Shown piece after piece: positions 19,539 to 28,551 of a DNA stretch of 64,000 bases. The stretch covers positions 1,116,001 through 1,180,000 of the forward strand of contig NZ_OW659496.1 in NCBI RefSeq assembly GCF_940143175.1. Direction: 5' to 3'. A program made the position numbers and the translations under genes. The notes below the pieces were generated by a model. It searched no databases. It was not told the origin of the DNA and saw nothing but the letters and a program-made list of their open reading frames with translations. This DNA comes from Erysipelothrix amsterdamensis. GTDB lineage: Bacteria; Bacillota_I; Bacilli_A; Erysipelotrichales; Erysipelotrichaceae. Within the stretch, counting starts at the first letter, position 1. Every line of letters starts with the position of its first letter.

Positions 19539-19724
19539 TTATCTACGTTTTTTACGGCGTGCTTTTTGAGCAGCTTCCGACTTCAATTTACGTCGTACGC
19601 CAGGTTTTACATAAAACTCTCTTTTGCGAGCCTCAGCAAGGGTACCATTACGAGATACTTGACGTTTGAATCTGCGTAATGCGTCATCCAAACCTTCGTT
19701 CTCTTTTACTACAATTCTCGACAT
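19539..19724 (-). CDS. rpsU: 30S ribosomal protein S21
   Basis: A 61-residue, very basic small-subunit protein starting [20 protein letters not shown] and ending KARRKKRR, typical S21. ATG at 19724 has GGGAGG six bases upstream. It is monocistronic, with its own promoter and terminator. Confidence 0.96.
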   Translation of the reverse strand: MSRIVVKENEGLDDALRRFKRQVSRNGTLAEARKREFYVKPGVRRKLKSEAAQKARRKKRR

Positions 19725-19755
19725 GACTAACCTCCCTTCTGATGCAAGCAAATTA

Positions 19756-19783
19756 ATTATAACACTTCATCAATCAAAATCAA
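19756..19783 (-). promoter_or_regulatory. rpsU promoter
   Basis: TTGATT (-35) and TATAAT (-10) with 16 bases between them, 31 bases before the rpsU start. The stretch from here to cshA (19784-19912) shows only a weak GTGC/GCAC hairpin near 19850 and no gene. Confidence 0.7.
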
Positions 19784-19912
19784 GTATATAATTAGGATTT
19801 TTTCGATATATTGCTAATATATTGCTAAAACCATAAAACCCAAGTGCATAAGCACCCTCACACTCACGTTTTGATACAATCTAATCGATCTAGCATCCTA
19901 ATTATGCATGAT

Positions 19913-21340
19913 TTATGCTGATTTTTTTCGATGATTTGTTGTTTTTTGTTCTTGATTTTTTGTTCGTGTGCGACTTCCATTCGCCTTCTTGCCATTTTGA
20001 GATTGTTTCTTTGCTTTCTTAGAAGCATGATTACTCCAATCATATGGACCATTTAACTCTTTTTCTTTTTTCTTAGGTTTCCCTTTTGATTTAGAATCCC
20101 TTTGTTTCGTCGGTTTCTTCTTCGTTTTTGATTCTTCTGCTTTGATGCGCTCTAACTTCGCTTTTTTCTTTTTACTAATTTTCCCATCCTTGATTGTTTT
20201 ATCAAGTAAAGGATAGTTGTGTGATTTGATTACAGGAACACGCATCTGAATCACATGTTCGATATCTTTAAGTAATGGAATTTCTTCAAAATTACAGAAT
20301 GAAATCGCAGCACCACTAAAACCTGCACGACCAGTTCGACCAATTCGATGCACATATGTTTCAGGAACCTCTGGTAATTCATAATTCACGACATATTTTA
20401 ATTCATTAATATCAATACCACGCGCCGCAATATCAGTTGCAACCATTACATTAATCGTACCATCTTTAAATCCGCTCAGAGCACGTTGACGGGCCCCTTG
20501 CGACTTGTCACCATGAATTGCGACTGCATTGATGTTACTACGGCATAAATCACGTGCCACGCGGTCTGCACCACGTTTAGTACGTGTAAAGACAAGAACA
20601 GAATCAAAAGACTTGTTCTCCAAAACATCAATTAGAAGTTGAGTCTTATTACGTTGATCTACATAATAAACACTTTGCTCTACTGTTTCAACAGTAGATG
20701 ATACCGGTGTAACTGCAACTGTTGTAGGATTATTTAAAAGCATTTCCGCAATACTTGAAATTTCTGAAGGCATTGTTGCAGAGAAAAGAAGTGTTTGTTT
20801 CTTTTTAGGAAGTTTTTTAATAATGCGTTTCACATCATTAATAAATCCCATATCCAACATGCGATCGGCTTCATCAAGAATAAAAATCTCAATCTGTGAT
20901 AAGTCAATATAGCCTTGACTCATTAAATCCTCAAGACGACCTGGTGTAGCAATTAATGTATCAACACCATTACGGAGTGCTTTAACTTGATAACGTTGGG
21001 CAACACCACCAAAGACAACAGTTGAACGTAAATCCATATACTTGCCATACATTTCAAAATTTTCTTGAATTTGAATCGCAAGTTCTCGTGTGGGTGTTAG
21101 TACAAGTGCACGTATTTTACGTTTTCCATTACGATCAAATGCTTTCTCTTTTAAATTTTGTAACGTAGGTACCGCAAAAGCAGCAGTCTTTCCAGTACCG
21201 GTTTGAGCGAGTCCAATCAAATCATTATGTTTTAATAATGTTGGAATGGCTTGTTCCTGAATCGGTGTTGGTTTTTCATAACCTTGTTCCGTTAACGCTC
21301 GTAAAATTTTCTCATTAATACCTAAATCTTTAAATTCCAT
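19913..21340 (-). CDS. cshA: DEAD-box RNA helicase CshA
   Basis: ATP-dependent RNA helicase acting in ribosome assembly and the RNA degradosome. FxxLGINEKILRAL and the Q motif TPIQEQAIP at the start, Walker A AQTGTGKT, motif II DEAD in VLDEADRML, SAT, and HRIGRTGRAG. The C-terminal 110 residues are Lys-rich, low in complexity and probably disordered RNA-binding tail. 475 residues. AAGGAG precedes the ATG. A long leader with a palindrome lies upstream. Confidence 0.94.
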   Translation of the reverse strand: MEFKDLGINEKILRALTEQGYEKPTPIQEQAIPTLLKHNDLIGLAQTGTGKTAAFAVPTLQNLKEKAFDRNGKRKIRALVLTPTRELAIQIQENFEMYGKYMDLRSTVVFGGVAQRYQVKALRNGVDTLIATPGRLEDLMSQGYIDLSQIEIFILDEADRMLDMGFINDVKRIIKKLPKKKQTLLFSATMPSEISSIAEMLLNNPTTVAVTPVSSTVETVEQSVYYVDQRNKTQLLIDVLENKSFDSVLVFTRTKRGADRVARDLCRSNINAVAIHGDKSQGARQRALSGFKDGTINVMVATDIAARGIDINELKYVVNYELPEVPETYVHRIGRTGRAGFSGAAISFCNFEEIPLLKDIEHVIQMRVPVIKSHNYPLLDKTIKDGKISKKKKAKLERIKAEESKTKKKPTKQRDSKSKGKPKKKEKELNGPYDWSNHASKKAKKQSQNGKKANGSRTRTKNQEQKTTNHRKKSA

Positions 21341-21372
21341 ATAATTACTCCTTAAATTCTTTTATACATTTT

Positions 21373-21390
21373 GTGTTCATGATAGAACAC
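21373..21390. repeat. Palindrome in cshA leader
   Basis: GTGTTC and GAACAC separated by six bases form a perfect inverted repeat 33 bases before the cshA start. It falls inside the predicted 5' untranslated region, so it could be an RNA hairpin (cold-shock helicase leaders often fold) or an operator. Confidence 0.5.
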
Positions 21391-21400
21391 CAACCGTTTA

Positions 21401-21429
21401 ATCTTATAGTTTTATGAGCCCAATGTAAA
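21401..21429 (-). promoter_or_regulatory. Putative cshA promoter
   Basis: TTTACA (-35) and TAAGAT (-10) at 17-base spacing, 61 bases before the cshA start. It would give a leader of about 55 bases holding the palindrome. Confidence 0.45.
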
Positions 21430-21503
21430 CAAAAATAAATTAATGTGCTGTTTTACCTTAAATTCCCTATGTTTAAGCTATGATAATTCTATGGAGGCAT
21501 TTT

Positions 21504-22139
21504 ATGATAGAACTAACAAACATTAATTTTAAGAATATACTGCATTACCCTACAATTAAAATTGTTGAGGGTGAAACAACTTTTATTACAGGACCATCGG
21601 GTTCTGGCAAATCAACACTCTTAAAACTTATCAACGGAACCGTTGATGCTAATGAGGGAAGCATTTCGTTAAACGGGATTAAAATTGAAGATTATAATCG
21701 CATCGAATTACGTAGAGATTATATTTTATGTGATCAATCTGTTTATTTGTACGAGCAAAGCGTACGCGATAATTTTCACTCGTTCTATAATTTAAGAGAA
21801 GAATCCCTCTTAACAGATTCACAAATCAATAACTTTCTAGAATTATCGTGCTCAAGTGCACACCTTGATGATTCTGTAATTTCTATGTCTGGTGGAGAAC
21901 GTCAGAGAATCTATATCGCTATTTGTTTATCTTTAGCACGAAAAGCGATTATGTTTGACGAACCCACTTCAGCGCTTGATGATCTGACTGCGGACACTTT
22001 GTTAAAAAATATGAAAACGTACTGCACCCAAAATCACTTGGACTTAATTATTGTGAGCCACAATTCAACCTTGAGTGAGAAATACGCCGATCATTTAGTC
22101 CTAATTTCAAATTTGAAGGAGGACGATGCTCATGAATAG
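21504..22139 (+). CDS. fetA: ABC transporter ATP-binding protein, FetA/YbbL type
   Basis: ATPase of a two-gene ABC exporter. Walker A GPSGSGKST (30-38), signature MSGGERQR (128-135), Walker B with DEPTSALD (152-159). The FetB-type permease follows, so the E. coli FetAB system (implicated in iron export and oxidative stress) is the closest known model; the metal is inferred. ATG at 21504 has GGAGG seven bases upstream; an earlier in-frame ATG at 21480 has none. 211 residues. The promoter was not clear; TATGAT/GATAAT around 21479-21487 is a candidate -10. Confidence 0.88.
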   Translation: MIELTNINFKNILHYPTIKIVEGETTFITGPSGSGKSTLLKLINGTVDANEGSISLNGIKIEDYNRIELRRDYILCDQSVYLYEQSVRDNFHSFYNLREESLLTDSQINNFLELSCSSAHLDDSVISMSGGERQRIYIAICLSLARKAIMFDEPTSALDDLTADTLLKNMKTYCTQNHLDLIIVSHNSTLSEKYADHLVLISNLKEDDAHE

Positions 22140-22914
22140 CGGAATCATTGAATTAAGTATTGTTCAATTTAGTTTAATATATCTGTTGCTATTGATCGTA
22201 TTATTAATCATGAAGCGGGCAAATATAAGTCAGACACGTCTGCTATTTACCGCAAGTATCAAGATGTCGGTTCAATTATACTTATCAGGTCTTATCTTAA
22301 CGTACATCTTTGGAAACCCGCATCCACTCTTTGTGGTTCTTTATCTGACTTCGATGGTCCTTTTTTCAACCTTTAGAATTTTAAAGAAAAACCCCCGTTT
22401 AAACCGCAAATTTAAACGTGTTATCTTTTTATGTCTTATGACTTCGGGTCTCTTTGTCGTTGCATTTTTTGTAGGGATTATTGTTAGAACAAGTATCTTC
22501 AACCCACAATATGCAATTCCAGTAGGAGGAATGATCATTGGTAATGCTATGAACGGATTAAGTCTAGGTATCAAAACGCTTACTGATACACTTGATCTTG
22601 AACGCAATAAGGTTGAAACTTTATTAAACTTAGGGGTTACCCCCAAAAAGATTATGATTCCATTCGTCAATCAATCGTTAGAAATGGCTCTTTTACCCAC
22701 CCTAAATAATATGTTGAATATGGGTATTATTTCCCTCCCCGGAATGATGACAGGACAAATCATATCAGGAACAGCTCCCCTCACTGCCATTATGTATCAA
22801 ACAGCAATAATGATTGCAATCACAACTGGTGTCGCATTGACGACATTTACTTCACTTTCAATGGGTTATCGAACGCTGATAAGTGAGAACGAACAGATTA
22901 ATTGGTACCAATAA
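22132..22914 (+). CDS. fetB: ABC transporter permease, FetB/UPF0014 family
   Basis: Polytopic membrane protein (260 residues) with about seven hydrophobic segments. PVGGMIIGNAMNGLSLG and ISLPGMMTGQIISGTAPL are the family's signature blocks. It overlaps fetA by eight bases. ATG at 22132 lies nine bases after GGAGG; the ATG two codons earlier is only three bases away from it, so I prefer the later one. Only this pair and pncB break the minus-strand run in the middle of the window. Confidence 0.9.
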   Translation: MNSGIIELSIVQFSLIYLLLLIVLLIMKRANISQTRLLFTASIKMSVQLYLSGLILTYIFGNPHPLFVVLYLTSMVLFSTFRILKKNPRLNRKFKRVIFLCLMTSGLFVVAFFVGIIVRTSIFNPQYAIPVGGMIIGNAMNGLSLGIKTLTDTLDLERNKVETLLNLGVTPKKIMIPFVNQSLEMALLPTLNNMLNMGIISLPGMMTGQIISGTAPLTAIMYQTAIMIAITTGVALTTFTSLSMGYRTLISENEQINWYQ

Positions 22915-22983
22915 AAAAAGGTGTTTTCAGCCTTTCATTCAAACGTATTAAATACATTTGAATGGCTGAAACACCTTTTTTTT
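22913..22983. terminator. Bidirectional terminator between fetB and deoC
   Basis: A long inverted repeat: AAAGGTGTTTTCAGCC pairs with GGCTGAAACACCTTT, continued by CATTCAAA/TTTGAATG-like arms around a small centre, with A and T runs at both ends. It serves both converging genes; the deoC stop codon touches its edge. Confidence 0.93.
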
Positions 22984-23644
22984 AGTAATCAGATTGACTT
23001 ACTTCGTTTTTAACCAATGCAACACCAGATGATGTACCAATTCGTGTAGCTCCTGCTTCGATCATCGATTCCATATCTTCTTGACTTCGAACACCACCAG
23101 AAGCCTTTACAGAAGCTTGATCTTTAACTGTGTCTTTCATCAGTTTAACAGCTTCAAACGTTGCTCCACCTGTACTGAATCCAGTTGATGTCTTAACAAA
23201 GTCAGCACCCGCAGCAACAGCAAGTTCACAAACCTTAACGATTTCGTCATCTTCTAAAAGACATGTTTCAATAATCACTTTAAGGATATTTTCACCACAT
23301 GCAGCTTTAATTGAACGAATTTCATTTTCGATTAAGTCGTATTTTTTGTCTTTTAAAGCACTGACGTTAATAACCATATCAATCTCATCCGCACCATTAT
23401 CAAGAGCATTTTTAGTTTCAAAAACTTTTACTTCAGTTGTATTTGCACCTAATGGAAAACCGATTACAGTACATACTTTCACATCTGTACCACTTAGAAG
23501 TTCACTACAAAGTGAAACAAATCCTGGGTTAATGCATACACTCATAAAATCGTATTCTTTTGCTTCATCGCATAAAACACGAATTTGTGCTTCTGTAGCG
23601 TTTTGCTTCAAAAGCGTATGGTCAATATATTTACTTAATTTCAT
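22982..23644 (-). CDS. deoC: Deoxyribose-phosphate aldolase
   Basis: Splits deoxyribose-5-phosphate into glyceraldehyde-3-phosphate and acetaldehyde, the last step of deoxynucleoside catabolism. KYIDHTLLK at the start, FVKTSTGF with the Schiff-base lysine, and [10 protein letters not shown]. 220 residues. It overlaps the end of murE by 14 bases and is the last gene of the long operon whose pdp gene supplies its pathway. Confidence 0.96.
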   Translation of the reverse strand: MKLSKYIDHTLLKQNATEAQIRVLCDEAKEYDFMSVCINPGFVSLCSELLSGTDVKVCTVIGFPLGANTTEVKVFETKNALDNGADEIDMVINVSALKDKKYDLIENEIRSIKAACGENILKVIIETCLLEDDEIVKVCELAVAAGADFVKTSTGFSTGGATFEAVKLMKDTVKDQASVKASGGVRSQEDMESMIEAGATRIGTSSGVALVKNEVSQSDY

Positions 23645-25097
23645 TTTCTTTTCCTCCGTATAGTTTTTCGAGGATCAGTGATGCACATACTTCGTCACCC
23701 ATCCACTTTTCTTTTGAGCCATGCTCACGATAGATAAATTTTTCTTCGCCTTTTCCAATAAGAACAACCGTATCGCCTGGCCGAGCCATTTTTAGAGCTT
23801 TTTCGATTGCATCCGTACGATTCGGCACAAATTCATAATTATTGGACTCAATTCCTGTAATAATATCTTGTGTAATATCAACAACACGCTCGTCTCGATT
23901 ATCATGTTCTGTAATAATTACATGATCACAATAACTCGAAGCAACATGACCCATAATCGGTCTCTTCGCCGTATCACGGCCACCTGCTGCACCGAATACA
24001 GTTATTAATCGCGCATTATCATCCTGTGTCTCACGCACAAACTCATAAACATTTTTCATGCTGTCTGGGGCGTGACCGAAGTCAACAATCACCCTAAACG
24101 GTTGTCCCTTAGTAACCATCGTTTGACGACCATCTACATGTTCGATATCTTTTAGTTCTGGAATTATTTTTTCAATATCATAACCACGTTGATGTAGAAT
24201 TGCGATGACATTAAGCATGTTGTATACGTTAAATATCGCTACAAAATTTGTGACAACCGGATATGATTTCCCTTCATGAATGAGTGTGAATTCTGTAAAG
24301 TCTTCATGTAAAACAATTTCCTGAGCGCGATAATGCGCATTTGGATTTTCGATGCCATATGTTACAACATTCGAATAATTTTGATTTTTAAGAATTTCAC
24401 CATATTCGTTATCTATATTTAGAACCATAAAGCCAGAAGGTTTTAAATTATCGAAAAGCATTTTCTTAGCCTCAAAATAGTTTTCCATCGTTTTATGATA
24501 ATCAAGGTGATCATGCGTTAGGTTAGTAAAGGATGCATTATCAAAGTCTATGGACTCTACTCTTCTTAATGCAAGCCCTTGACTTGATACTTCAAGGCAA
24601 ACTTCTTCAACGCCTTCTAATCGCATATCCTGAAGATATGATTGCAACTCAACAATATCAGGTGTTGTTAATGAAGGGGCGAATTTATGATCGTTATACT
24701 CAACAGAAATTGTACCAATATAGCCCGCATTCACACCAAATCTTTTCAGAATGTTGCGAACTGTAAGCATCGTCGTACTCTTTCCATTCGTACCCGTTAT
24801 GCCATAAACATACATGTTTTTTGATGGGCTGTTATAGAATATATCAGTGACACGATGTAATTCAGTCATCACATCCGCGACGCGAATGTATACAATTCCA
24901 TCGATAGTATCGATATCGTCGGAGTGGACTATCGCAACAGCTCCATTTTCAACTGCTTGTCTTGCAAACTGATGACCATCAACAGTTAAGCCTTTTAAAC
25001 AGAAGAACATTCCGTTTTTAACACGATCACGAGAATCAAGCACCAAATGATCAATGTCACAATCAAATTCCGTGTTCACAAGTTTATTCAATTTCAT
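23631..25097 (-). CDS. murE: UDP-MurNAc-dipeptide ligase MurE, non-standard specificity motif
   Basis: Adds the third amino acid of the peptidoglycan stem. ATP loop [10 protein letters not shown] near 102, [23 protein letters not shown] and HDHLDYH are all standard. The motif that senses the third residue is DNPR in diaminopimelate ligases and typically DNPA-like in lysine ligases; here it reads EHDNRDERV near residue 400. That fits neither class well and agrees with an unusual (group B) peptidoglycan as reported for Erysipelothrix. 488 residues. It lies between an unknown gene and deoC. Confidence 0.92.
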   Translation of the reverse strand: MKLNKLVNTEFDCDIDHLVLDSRDRVKNGMFFCLKGLTVDGHQFARQAVENGAVAIVHSDDIDTIDGIVYIRVADVMTELHRVTDIFYNSPSKNMYVYGITGTNGKSTTMLTVRNILKRFGVNAGYIGTISVEYNDHKFAPSLTTPDIVELQSYLQDMRLEGVEEVCLEVSSQGLALRRVESIDFDNASFTNLTHDHLDYHKTMENYFEAKKMLFDNLKPSGFMVLNIDNEYGEILKNQNYSNVVTYGIENPNAHYRAQEIVLHEDFTEFTLIHEGKSYPVVTNFVAIFNVYNMLNVIAILHQRGYDIEKIIPELKDIEHVDGRQTMVTKGQPFRVIVDFGHAPDSMKNVYEFVRETQDDNARLITVFGAAGGRDTAKRPIMGHVASSYCDHVIITEHDNRDERVVDITQDIITGIESNNYEFVPNRTDAIEKALKMARPGDTVVLIGKGEEKFIYREHGSKEKWMGDEVCASLILEKLYGGKENEIK

Positions 25098-25099
25098 AC

Positions 25100-25846
25100 T
25101 TATCTCCTACTCTTTTTTTCTGCTTTAACGCGTTGTTTATTAATTTTCTTAATGCAGCGCGGTTTGATAAGTTCATTTACAATACAATAATCTAATAAAA
25201 GGGTCTCATCTAAATTCAATATTAAGTCTGCCAAGTCTTTAATTTGTCCAGATTCAAGCTTTTTGTCCGTCCAAAGAGGATAGGTTTCGCATTCAGTTAA
25301 ATTGTATCGATAAAAGGTATTTATATCTTCTCGAAACAGTACGATATCCGTAGCGTTTTGGGCGATGCATCGAGCTGAACTCATATTTGCGATATAGGGT
25401 TGTAATCCATATCTATTAATTGGAATTAAACGATCCTGGAAATCATTATATAATTTAAAATACTGTGGTAACTCCAAAATTGCGGTTTCGCGATCATACA
25501 GCGTATTTAACAAGCCATCGAAAAAAGGAATGTATACCCTGTTTTCATTTTCGACTTGAAATACTTTTAATTTTGATTTAATTGGCGCGATATCACATTG
25601 AACGATAAAGTTTCGTTCTTTGAAAAGAAGATTATCCCACATATCAAGATGCTCATTCCGAATTCGCTCAAACTCTGTTTCAAATGTTTTTTTAGTTTCT
25701 AAACTATGCTGAAAAACGTCAAGTTTTAAAAGATCAAAATCAGATTTAGGGTTAAGCCCTAAATTATACATCTTATTCATATCCATCAACATTTTGATTT
25801 CTTTTTTAGGACGCTTCTGGTCATGATATTTTTTCAGTATATTCAC
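25100..25846 (-). CDS. Unrecognised 248-residue protein between rsmE and murE
   Basis: I do not recognise a family. It is a soluble protein without signal peptide or membrane helix. Both ends are Lys/Arg-rich (YHDQKRPKKEIK near the start, KKINKQRVKAEKKSRR at the end). The middle is rich in Leu, Phe, Tyr and Asp, with a conserved-looking NRYGLQPYIANMSSARCIAQ stretch. The start is GTG at 25846 with GAGGTGAT upstream, overlapping rsmE by four bases, so it is translated as part of the operon and is surely a real gene. A role in RNA or wall metabolism would be guesswork. Confidence 0.8.
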   Translation of the reverse strand: MNILKKYHDQKRPKKEIKMLMDMNKMYNLGLNPKSDFDLLKLDVFQHSLETKKTFETEFERIRNEHLDMWDNLLFKERNFIVQCDIAPIKSKLKVFQVENENRVYIPFFDGLLNTLYDRETAILELPQYFKLYNDFQDRLIPINRYGLQPYIANMSSARCIAQNATDIVLFREDINTFYRYNLTECETYPLWTDKKLESGQIKDLADLILNLDETLLLDYCIVNELIKPRCIKKINKQRVKAEKKSRR

Positions 25847-26544
25847 TTTATCACCTCACACGCGGAAACAATATTACAAATATAAATACTTGCTGTTTCA
25901 GCTCTAAGAACATTGTCTCCAAGGCTCACTTGACGGTATCCCATTGCTTCAAATTTGCTACGTTCATCACTACTAAAACCACCTTCGGGTCCGACAAGTA
26001 CCGTTATGGATTTTGTATCTTCACAAACTGTGTGAATCAAATGCGGCTCATCCCCAATGTCCGCATAAAGATTCAAATCGGACTGATATTGAGGTAAATC
26101 ATCAAGTGTTACAATGCCTTTGACGGGGACTTCAAATTGTCGGTAAGATTGTTCTGATGCTTCCTTCGCAATGAGGTTAAGTCGTTCCATTTTGCGTTCT
26201 GCTCTTTTTCCAAAATCACGCACTACTCCATGTTGACTTTGGTAAAGAACAATTTCATCGACACCACACTCGCATGCTTTCTGAATCATCCACTCGAGTC
26301 GTTCTGATCGAATTAATGAAGCGACGATACGTAATTTGAATTTTTTATCGTTCCATACGATTGAGTCTTTAATTGTTAAATGTGTAAGCGTATCATCTGT
26401 AAATGAAGCAATCACCCCATTGCCATAATGATCTACAAGTCGAATCGAATCACCCTCTTGCATTCGAAGTACTTTTCGACATTGATGTAATTGATCTGCA
26501 CTGAGTTGCAAGTCCTCAATTGATTCAATGAAGAATTGTTGCAT
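25843..26544 (-). CDS. rsmE: 16S rRNA (uracil(1498)-N3)-methyltransferase
   Basis: Methylates U1498 of 16S rRNA. A PUA-like N-terminal domain then a SPOUT methyltransferase knot with VLVGPEGGFSSDE and SLGDNVLRAETA, the family signatures. 233 residues. Its ATG overlaps the rluB stop (TAATG) and its end overlaps the next start by four bases. Confidence 0.96.
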   Translation of the reverse strand: MQQFFIESIEDLQLSADQLHQCRKVLRMQEGDSIRLVDHYGNGVIASFTDDTLTHLTIKDSIVWNDKKFKLRIVASLIRSERLEWMIQKACECGVDEIVLYQSQHGVVRDFGKRAERKMERLNLIAKEASEQSYRQFEVPVKGIVTLDDLPQYQSDLNLYADIGDEPHLIHTVCEDTKSITVLVGPEGGFSSDERSKFEAMGYRQVSLGDNVLRAETASIYICNIVSACEVIK

Positions 26545-27284
26545 TAGATTTCACCTTTTGCTGTTAGAAGCAATTTTTTAACCTCAAACGGTTTTAACTC
26601 TCGGTATTGTCCGATTTTAAGATCATCAATATCAAGATATCCAATCTGATAGCGATGAAGTTTCAATACTGGAAGTCCGAAATGCGCAAATATTTTACGA
26701 ATTTGTCTGTTTTTACCTTCGTGAAGTGTAATCGAAAATTGAGTTTTATCTTTAGAAGCATCATATTTAACGCGGCCAATTTCGACACCTTTATATTCTA
26801 CACCTTCAATCGTAATGCCTTCTTTAAGTGAATTTGTTACTTCATAAGAAAGTCTTCCTCTGACACTTACGCGATATATTTTTGATAAATCAAATTTTGG
26901 ATGAGTCATGTAATAAGCAAAATCACCATCATTCGTTAGGATTAAGGCACCTGTTGTTTCGCGATCGAGACGACCTACAGGAAAGACACGAATGTCATTT
27001 GGCACTAAATCCACGACACTTTCTCGATCTTTATCATCATTTGCACTTGATACAATGCCACGAGGTTTGTTTAAAATGTAATATACTTTTTTTTCTTCAA
27101 CATTGATAAGGATTCCATTGACCATAACACGGTCTTCAGTCGAAACTTTCAGTCCCTGTTCTGTAACTTTAATCCCATTAACTTTTACTTTACCTTCGTT
27201 TATTAAAACTTCTGCTTTACGACGGGAACAATATCCGCTCATCGCTATAAATTTTTGTAATCTTATATTATTTAAAGAGTTCAT
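26544..27284 (-). CDS. rluB: 23S rRNA pseudouridine synthase, RluB/RsuA family
   Basis: Makes pseudouridine in 23S rRNA. An S4 RNA-binding domain (RLQKFIAMSGYCSRRKAEVLI) precedes the catalytic domain with GRLDRETTGALILTNDG, whose Asp is catalytic. 246 residues. It follows scpB with a 17-base overlap, the same scpA-scpB-rluB order as in Bacillus. Confidence 0.95.
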   Translation of the reverse strand: MNSLNNIRLQKFIAMSGYCSRRKAEVLINEGKVKVNGIKVTEQGLKVSTEDRVMVNGILINVEEKKVYYILNKPRGIVSSANDDKDRESVVDLVPNDIRVFPVGRLDRETTGALILTNDGDFAYYMTHPKFDLSKIYRVSVRGRLSYEVTNSLKEGITIEGVEYKGVEIGRVKYDASKDKTQFSITLHEGKNRQIRKIFAHFGLPVLKLHRYQIGYLDIDDLKIGQYRELKPFEVKKLLLTAKGEI

Positions 27285-27804
27285 TATTTTCTTCCAACAT
27301 TTCTATCTTAATTTCGGGTAATTCTTTCAAACTCGTCAGTTTAAATACATCCATAAATGAGTTTGTCACTTCATAGAGTATTGGACGTCCAACTGAATCG
27401 GCCCGTCCACATTCTTGAATTAAATCCAGCGCTTCCAATCTTCGACACATCATGTCACTATTTACGCCGCGTATTTCTTCAATTTCTAACCGCGTTATCG
27501 GTTGTTTGTATGCAATAATCGCAAGTGTTTCAAGAGCCGCTTGAGATAATTGACGGTTTTTATTGAATTCAAGCATGTCGGAGATAATCTCATGCAGTTC
27601 TTTTTTTGTAATTAGCTTATATACAGAACCAAACTCAACCAGTTCTAATCCGCGATTTGAATCCATTAAACTTTGTTTATAATCTTGTATTTTGTTATTA
27701 AATACTTCGTCATCAATTCCAAGAGCAAGCATTAATTGTTCTTTATCAACGCCTTCTTCTCCAAAGGCAAATAAAATGCCTTCAATAATTGCAAAATCAG
27801 TCAT
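27268..27804 (-). CDS. scpB: Segregation and condensation protein ScpB
   Basis: Kite subunit of the SMC-ScpAB condensin. Two winged-helix domains; LSQAALETLAIIAYKQPITRLEIEEIRGV is the conserved block (about residues 87-115). 178 residues. ATG overlaps the scpA stop (TAATG), consistent with stoichiometric coupled translation. Confidence 0.96.
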   Translation of the reverse strand: MTDFAIIEGILFAFGEEGVDKEQLMLALGIDDEVFNNKIQDYKQSLMDSNRGLELVEFGSVYKLITKKELHEIISDMLEFNKNRQLSQAALETLAIIAYKQPITRLEIEEIRGVNSDMMCRRLEALDLIQECGRADSVGRPILYEVTNSFMDVFKLTSLKELPEIKIEMLEENNELFK

Positions 27805-28529
27805 TAAATCGCCCCTTTCAGATAAACCTCTTCATCTTGATAACTCATTTTTAAATCGCCCATTCGTAACATATCTAAAACTGCTAAGAATGATACGAGT
27901 AGGTATTGCAGGGTGGGTGCTTGAGATAATACATGGTCAAGAGACAAAACGACGCCACCCTGAAACACTCTTCTTAAATCTTCTACGACTTCATCAACAG
28001 AGAGTTCCGCGCGTTCTATAGATACATCCTGAGGGTGTGCCAACTTAAAACGACTCATCACTTTCATCATTGCATTCATGAGGTCATAGGGCGTTTGTTC
28101 ATAAGTAATCGAATCTTGTAAACTCGTCTTAATTTCCCTAAACAAACCGGATGAGATGGGTTTTGCGAATTGTTTTGAACGTTCTTCATAACGCTCCGCT
28201 AATTCAATGCTGACCTCTTTATAACGTTGATATTCGATAAGACGTCTCACAAGGTCATTCTCATCATCTTCTACATCTTTTGCATCGAGTTCACTTTTAT
28301 CCCTAGGCAAAAGACGTTTACTTTTGTATTCGATTAAACCGGCAAGTTCACTAAGATATTCAGACGCTACTTCAAGTTTTTGATCTCGAACGCTATCTAT
28401 AAAAGCAATGTATTGATCCGCCAATTCATCAATATTTAAATCAAAAAGATCAAGCTTTTTATCTTTAATTAGATAAAGCATTAAATCCAAGGGACCACTA
28501 AATTGATCAACAGATACTTCAAAATTCAT
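27804..28529 (-). CDS. scpA: Segregation and condensation protein ScpA
   Basis: Kleisin subunit bridging the SMC heads. It starts with FEVSVDQFSGPLDLMLYLI, typical ScpA, followed by a Lys/Asp-rich helical stretch and a C-terminal winged helix (PTLQYLLVSFLAVLDMLR). ATG at 28529 is preceded by GGAG at seven to eight bases. 241 residues. Confidence 0.96.
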   Translation of the reverse strand: MNFEVSVDQFSGPLDLMLYLIKDKKLDLFDLNIDELADQYIAFIDSVRDQKLEVASEYLSELAGLIEYKSKRLLPRDKSELDAKDVEDDENDLVRRLIEYQRYKEVSIELAERYEERSKQFAKPISSGLFREIKTSLQDSITYEQTPYDLMNAMMKVMSRFKLAHPQDVSIERAELSVDEVVEDLRRVFQGGVVLSLDHVLSQAPTLQYLLVSFLAVLDMLRMGDLKMSYQDEEVYLKGAI

Positions 28530-28551
28530 GGTTGTTCTCCAATCTAAACTA

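Noticed and set aside
23130-23663. A 177-codon open frame on the plus strand opposite deoC
   Set aside because: It mirrors the codon structure of deoC on the other strand, lacks a ribosome site and shows a Ser/Thr-rich composition typical of an antisense shadow.
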